Source: CAYQQK01 sp964420065
GTDB lineage: Bacteria; Bacillota; Dethiobacteria; DTU022
Assembly (NCBI GenBank): GCA_964420065.1
Contig: CAYQQK010000001.1
Location: forward strand, 62,001-126,000
Direction: 5' to 3'
DNA length: 64,000 nucleotides
In this document: piece by piece, positions 59,862-64,000 of the stretch
Layout of the letters: every line of letters begins with the position of its first letter
Position numbering within the stretch: the stretch's first letter is position 1
Translations under genes and position numbers: made by a program
The notes under the pieces: generated by a model
What the model was told of the DNA's origin: nothing
Database searches by the model: none
Seen by the model: the letters and a program-made list of their open reading frames with translations, nothing else

Positions 59862-60911
59862 ATGAAACAAGTGATCAAGGCCAAACGTAAACACTGTCGC
59901 GCTCTGTTCCGGAAAAAGAATGTCGTCGGGGTTGGAGTGGGGTATCGGGAAAAAGAGGGCCGGCCCACCCGGGAAACGGCGATGGTCGTTTTTGTCCAAA
60001 AAAAAATGCCCCGGCAGTCGCTTCATGAGGTCGATCTGGTGCCCCGCTCCCTGGGAGGGGCTGCGGTCGATGTGGTCGAAATCGGAGAGGTGCGCCTGCT
60101 CCACGAAAACAATGGGGATCCAGATCGAACCCGGCGGCACGAGGTGGATCGCCTGAAACGTTATCGCCCGGCGCCGGGGGGAGTCAGTGCCGGCCATTAT
60201 CGGGTTACCGCCGGCACCTTGGGCACGGCGGTTCGGGATCGCCAAACCGGCGCACTATTGGCCCTCTCAAACAACCATGTTTTTGCCAATGCCTCCGCCG
60301 GTGAAGATGGGCGGGCCGCCTTGGGGGATCCGATTTTACAGCCCGGTTTTTTTGACGGCGGGCGCGTCCCCGGGGACGTGATCGGACACCTTGAACGTTT
60401 CATACCGATGCAGCGCACTTTTCAACGTTCTTCCTGTGTCACAGCCGCCTTCTGGGAAAAGGCGGCCAATCGTATTTTGTCCGTATTCCGGCCCCAGTAC
60501 CGGGTAGATTTTTCACGCGCCTTCACCGGAGGCAACCTGGCCGATGCCGCTTTGGCCCGGCCGGTCCGGGATGAAGACCTCGATCCGGAGATATTAGGTA
60601 TCGGCCCGCTGTTCGGGCCGGGTGAAGTGAAGCTGGGGACGGCGGTGCGTTTTAGCGGCCGTAGCAGCGGCCTGCAACGCGGTCGGATCCTGGCCGGGGA
60701 GGTTAGCCTTTACGTCCAGATATCCCCGCAAGAAGAGGTGTTCTTTGTTGATCAAATTGTTATTTCGGCAATTTCCCGCCCCGGGGATAGCGGTTCTGTT
60801 CTGGTGGACGACAAAAACCGGGCCGTCGGGCTTCTTTTTGCCGGCTCGGAAAAGGCCAGCATCTGCAACCGGATGGAAAACGTATGCAACCTGTTGGACG
60901 TAAAGGTTTGA
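59862..60911 (+). CDS. Chymotrypsin-like serine protease fold protein
   Basis: A 349-residue protein. A catalytic triad can be read: His in LLALSNNHVFANASAGED (about 146), Asp in GGNLADAALARPVRD (about 226) and Ser in AISRPGDSGSVLVDD (about 309). The N-terminal 80 residues (KNVVGVGVGYREKEGRPTRE) resemble a pre-domain seen in related trypsin-like proteins. No signal peptide or membrane segment is visible, so it may act inside the cell or spore. ATG 59862 with aaggaagg is chosen over TTG 59856. Function unknown. Confidence 0.72.
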   Translation: MKQVIKAKRKHCRALFRKKNVVGVGVGYREKEGRPTRETAMVVFVQKKMPRQSLHEVDLVPRSLGGAAVDVVEIGEVRLLHENNGDPDRTRRHEVDRLKRYRPAPGGVSAGHYRVTAGTLGTAVRDRQTGALLALSNNHVFANASAGEDGRAALGDPILQPGFFDGGRVPGDVIGHLERFIPMQRTFQRSSCVTAAFWEKAANRILSVFRPQYRVDFSRAFTGGNLADAALARPVRDEDLDPEILGIGPLFGPGEVKLGTAVRFSGRSSGLQRGRILAGEVSLYVQISPQEEVFFVDQIVISAISRPGDSGSVLVDDKNRAVGLLFAGSEKASICNRMENVCNLLDVKV

Positions 60912-60916
60912 AAAGA

Positions 60917-60957
60917 AAAAAGGGTGTCTTGATCCGTTCGATCAAGACACCCTTTTT
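60917..60957. terminator. Bidirectional terminator between the protease-like gene and PFOR
   Basis: An 18-base stem with a five-base loop. The core AGGGTGTCTTGATC pairs with GATCAAGACACCCT, flanked by A5 and T5, so it can end transcription from both sides of two converging genes. Confidence 0.95.
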
Positions 60958-60969
60958 AGATTGTCTTTT

Positions 60970-63900
60970 TTATTCCATTTTCATTGCTGCCAACTGTTTG
61001 TAACGGTTCAGCCTGGCCTTGGCATCCTGTTCCGCCCGGGCGAAGAGTCTTTCGGCTTGTTCGGGGAACTGGGATGCGAGCGCACGGTAACGGACTTCGT
61101 TCATCAGGAAAGTGCGCAGATCTACCGTCGGATCTTTGGAATCCAGGACCAGTGGATTTTTACCCTCCTTGGCCAGAAGCGGGTTGTAACGATAAAGGAT
61201 CCAGTAACCCGAGTCCACGGCCAATTTTTTCTCGCGCTGGCTCTTGGACATATCGATGCCATGGTTGATGCACGGTGAGTAGGCAATGATGAGCGAGGGT
61301 CCGGGATAGCTTTCCGCCTCGAGGAAAGCTCGCAAAGTCTGACGCTGGTTGGCTCCCATGGCGACAGCGGCGACGTAGGCATAGCCGTAGGTCATTGCCA
61401 TCTGCCCCATATCCTTTTTGGGCGTTTCTTTGCCCGCGGCGGCAAACCTGGCGATGGCTCCGGTGGGGGTGGATTTGGAAGACTGACCGCCGGTGTTGGA
61501 ATAGACTTCGGTATCCAGCACCAAAATATTGACATCGGCTCCGGTGGAAAGGACATGGTCCACCCCGCCGTACCCGATGTCGTAAGCCCAACCATCCCCG
61601 CCGATGATCCAGATGGAACGCTTGGCCAGAAGGTCTTCTTTTTCTTTTATTTGTGCCAGAGCTGTCTTTGCCTCACCCGCGGCGGTTTCAAGAGCGGAGG
61701 GCAGGATTTCGCGGATCCGGTCCGCCGCTTTTAAGGAAGCATCCCCTGCATTTTTTACTTCCAACCAGTGGATCAAGGTTTCCTTCAATTCAGCCGGAAT
61801 CTCCAGGGTTAAGGCCCGCTTTACCGTTTCGATCAACAGTTTACGCTGTTGTTCAACACCCAACAGGTAGCCGTAACCGTACTCGGCGTTGTCCTCGAAG
61901 AGCGAACTGGCCCAGGCCGGTCCCCTGCCCCGGTCGTCCGTGCAATAGGGAACGGTAGGAGCGTTTCCGCCGTAAATGGAGGAGCATCCCGTGGCGTTGG
62001 CCACCAGCATACGGTTACCGAAAAGCTGGGTTACCAGTTTGACATACGGTGTCTCTCCGCAGCCGGGGCAGGCTCCCGAATATTCGAACAAGGGGCGTTT
62101 GAACTGGCTGCCGCGGACAGTGTCGGGAGCGATCTCTACGTCGGGTTCCGGAAGGCTGATCGCAAACCGGAAATTGGCCTCCTCGGCGGCGAAACCTTGA
62201 TCAAAGGGGACCATGGTTAAGGGGGTCCCTTTTTTGGCCGGGCAAACATCGACGCAATTTGCGCAGCCGGTGCAATCCAGCGGCGATACTTGCATGCGAT
62301 AATACATTCCCTTGAGCCCTTTGCCGATGGCGTCCTTGGTGACGAAACTTTCCGGAGCCCGCGTCCGGTCATCATCGGTGAGCAGATAAGGCCGGATCGC
62401 CGCATGGGGGCAGATGAAGGCGCACTGGTTGCATTGGGTACAGTGCTCCGGATCCCATACCGGAACATTTACGGCCACACCCCGTTTTTCATAGCGCGTC
62501 GTTCCGGTAGGGACAGTTCCGTCCGGATTGAATGCGCTTACCGGCAGATCGTCGCCCTCCAGCCTAAGCATGGGGTAGATCGTTTCCCGGACGTATTGCG
62601 GGGCTTCTTCGGGAATGAATTTGGCTCCGGTGGTTGTTTCGGACCATTTGTCCGGGTATTGGATCTTTTCAAGCGCTTCAATTGCTTTACTGATTGCGGC
62701 CACGTTCATGTTGACCACTTTGTCACCTTTGCTGCCATAGGTAGCCCGGATCGACTTCTTGATTTCTTCGAAGGCGAGTTCCGGATCGATCACTTTGGCC
62801 AGATAAAAGAATGCCGCTTGCATGATTACGTTGATCCGGCTGCCCAGTCCGATTTCGCCAGCAATCTTGAAGGCATCCAGGTTGTAGAATTTTAAATTTT
62901 TGCGGGCGATGGTCTGTTTCATTCCCGCCGGCAGCCGTTCATCCATCTCCTCTTGGGACCAGTGGGAGTTGAGCAGGAAAGTTCCCCCATCCCGGATCCC
63001 CTTGAGGATGTTAAAACGGGTGACGTAAGTGGGGTTGTGGCAGGCGATAAAGTTGGCCTGGTCGATCAGGTACGGCGCCTGGATCGGTGTCGGACCGAAG
63101 CGCAGGTGTGAGATGGTAACCCCGCCTGACTTTTTGGAGTCATAAACAAAATATCCTTGTGCATACAGGTTGGTCGAATCACCGATGATCTTGATGCTGT
63201 TTTGGTTGGCGCCGACGGTACCGTCACCGCCAATGCCGTAGAATTTGCCCTGGAATACTCCTTCCGGGGCGGTATCGATGATTTCCGTGACCGGGAGAGA
63301 GGTAAAGGTGACGTCGTCGGTGATACCGACGGTAAAGCTGTTTTTCGGTTCATCCGCCTTCAAGTTATCAAAAGCGGCCTTGACCATCGAGGGGGAAAAT
63401 TCCTTGGAACCCAATCCATAGCGGCCGCCGACGATGATCGGAGTTTGCCGTTTTTGCATATAAGCGGTGCAAATATCCTGATAAAGCGGTTCACCCGGCG
63501 CACCCGGTTCCTTGGTCTTTTCCAGAACGGCCAGGCGGCGGCAGGTGGGTGGTACCGCCGCCAGGAAATGCTCGGTGGAGAAGGGACGGAAGAGGCGCAC
63601 CTTGATCAAGCCCACTTTTTCTCCGGTCCCGCGAAGGTAATTCACCGTTTCCTCGACCGTATCACCGGCTGAACCCATGCATACGATCACCCGTTCGGCA
63701 TCCGGAGCGCCGACATAATCAAATAGATGATAGCGGCGGCCGGTAACCCCGTGGAGCCGGTCCATCTCTTCGGCAACGATGCCCGGCACCGCCCGGTAGT
63801 AACGGTTCAGTGCCTCCCGGTTCTGAAAGAAAATGTCCGGGTTCTGGGCCGTGCCCCGTTGATGAGGCCGTTCCGGTGAGAGGGCGCGGCGGCGGAAAGC

Positions 63901-64000
63901 GGCGATCGCTTCCCAATCCACCATTTTTTTGATCTCTTCGTAATCGATCAACTCGACCTTCTGGATCTCGTGGGAGGTACGGAAACCGTCAAAAAAATGC
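60970..64000 (-). CDS. nifJ: Pyruvate:ferredoxin (flavodoxin) oxidoreductase, N-terminus outside window
   Basis: Single-chain PFOR interconverting pyruvate and acetyl-CoA + CO2 with ferredoxin; 1009 residues are seen and the first 150-200 lie beyond 64000. The frame is open to the edge (FFDGFRTSHEIQKVELIDY near the end). Order: domain II/III, a two-cluster ferredoxin module (CTQCNQCAFICP and CTGCANCVDVCP), the third-cluster Cys motif CPGCGETPY, then the TPP domain with GDGWAYDIGYGG and NTGGQSSKSTPTGAIA. It ends in a shared terminator with the protease-like gene. Confidence 0.97.
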   Translation of the reverse strand, partial: HFFDGFRTSHEIQKVELIDYEEIKKMVDWEAIAAFRRRALSPERPHQRGTAQNPDIFFQNREALNRYYRAVPGIVAEEMDRLHGVTGRRYHLFDYVGAPDAERVIVCMGSAGDTVEETVNYLRGTGEKVGLIKVRLFRPFSTEHFLAAVPPTCRRLAVLEKTKEPGAPGEPLYQDICTAYMQKRQTPIIVGGRYGLGSKEFSPSMVKAAFDNLKADEPKNSFTVGITDDVTFTSLPVTEIIDTAPEGVFQGKFYGIGGDGTVGANQNSIKIIGDSTNLYAQGYFVYDSKKSGGVTISHLRFGPTPIQAPYLIDQANFIACHNPTYVTRFNILKGIRDGGTFLLNSHWSQEEMDERLPAGMKQTIARKNLKFYNLDAFKIAGEIGLGSRINVIMQAAFFYLAKVIDPELAFEEIKKSIRATYGSKGDKVVNMNVAAISKAIEALEKIQYPDKWSETTTGAKFIPEEAPQYVRETIYPMLRLEGDDLPVSAFNPDGTVPTGTTRYEKRGVAVNVPVWDPEHCTQCNQCAFICPHAAIRPYLLTDDDRTRAPESFVTKDAIGKGLKGMYYRMQVSPLDCTGCANCVDVCPAKKGTPLTMVPFDQGFAAEEANFRFAISLPEPDVEIAPDTVRGSQFKRPLFEYSGACPGCGETPYVKLVTQLFGNRMLVANATGCSSIYGGNAPTVPYCTDDRGRGPAWASSLFEDNAEYGYGYLLGVEQQRKLLIETVKRALTLEIPAELKETLIHWLEVKNAGDASLKAADRIREILPSALETAAGEAKTALAQIKEKEDLLAKRSIWIIGGDGWAYDIGYGGVDHVLSTGADVNILVLDTEVYSNTGGQSSKSTPTGAIARFAAAGKETPKKDMGQMAMTYGYAYVAAVAMGANQRQTLRAFLEAESYPGPSLIIAYSPCINHGIDMSKSQREKKLAVDSGYWILYRYNPLLAKEGKNPLVLDSKDPTVDLRTFLMNEVRYRALASQFPEQAERLFARAEQDAKARLNRYKQLAAMKME

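Overview
The window comes from a spore-forming, anaerobic, Gram-positive bacterium of the Clostridia type. Sporulation genes are abundant: a Spo0E-like phosphatase, BofA, Fin, SpoVT, a SpoVB-like flippase, YabP, YabQ, SpoIIE, a SpoIID-like protein and an alpha/beta-type SASP. The SRP RNA is the long Bacillus type. Anaerobic metabolism shows in a four-subunit 2-oxoacid:ferredoxin oxidoreductase, formate-tetrahydrofolate ligase and pyruvate:ferredoxin oxidoreductase. Many GTG and TTG starts and a GC-rich composition suggest a Peptococcaceae/Moorella-like lineage, but the sequence alone does not fix the genus.

Much of the window follows the gene order near the Bacillus subtilis origin. In order these are serS, SRP RNA, dnaX-ybaB-recR-yaaL-bofA, tmk-holB-yaaT, abrB (opposite strand), metG-tatD-rsmA, veg-SASP-ispE, glmU-prs-rplY(ctc)-pth-fin-mfd-spoVT-spoVB-mazG, yabP-yabQ-divIC-yabR-spoIIE-tilS-hpt-ftsH, then coaX and the folate genes. 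Lineage-specific pieces are set into this frame: an XRE regulator facing the Spo0E-like gene, a ferritin-like/VIT1 fusion, tadA, the kor operon, DUF3786 and DUF523 genes, guaB, an SCP2-domain protein, YkuK, a nicotinate phosphoribosyltransferase, a T-box-controlled aroF-pheA pair, fhs, and a folE-HD-folP-folB-folK operon on the minus strand.

Layout. 1-5 kb: end of argS, serS, three tRNAs, the regulatory pair, the iron-related membrane fusion, tadA and a cold-shock protein. 5.4-9.3 kb: tRNA-Ser, SRP RNA and the dnaX-to-bofA block. 9.4-15 kb: kor operon, DUF3786, DUF523 and guaB. 15-23.7 kb: tmk to SASP. 23.8-33 kb: NAD, isoprenoid, cell-wall precursor and PRPP genes, then aroF-pheA. 33-51 kb: sporulation, division, repair and proteolysis genes. 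51-58 kb: one-carbon and folate genes. 58-64 kb: coaX, two small DUF proteins, a serine-protease-like protein and the truncated PFOR gene on the minus strand.

The points most worth a second look are these. Three genes (XRE, DUF3786, sugar-nucleotide transferase) each look as if one base is missing. Two short matching sequences sit directly after terminators and resemble the 5' end of group IIC introns. A perfect 18-bp hairpin built on a direct repeat lies upstream of rsmA. A short upstream ORF with a good ribosome binding site precedes fhs. Spo0A-box-like and sigma-G-like sites lie ahead of spoIIE and spoVT. No CRISPR array, intact mobile element, or clearly new multi-gene system was seen.
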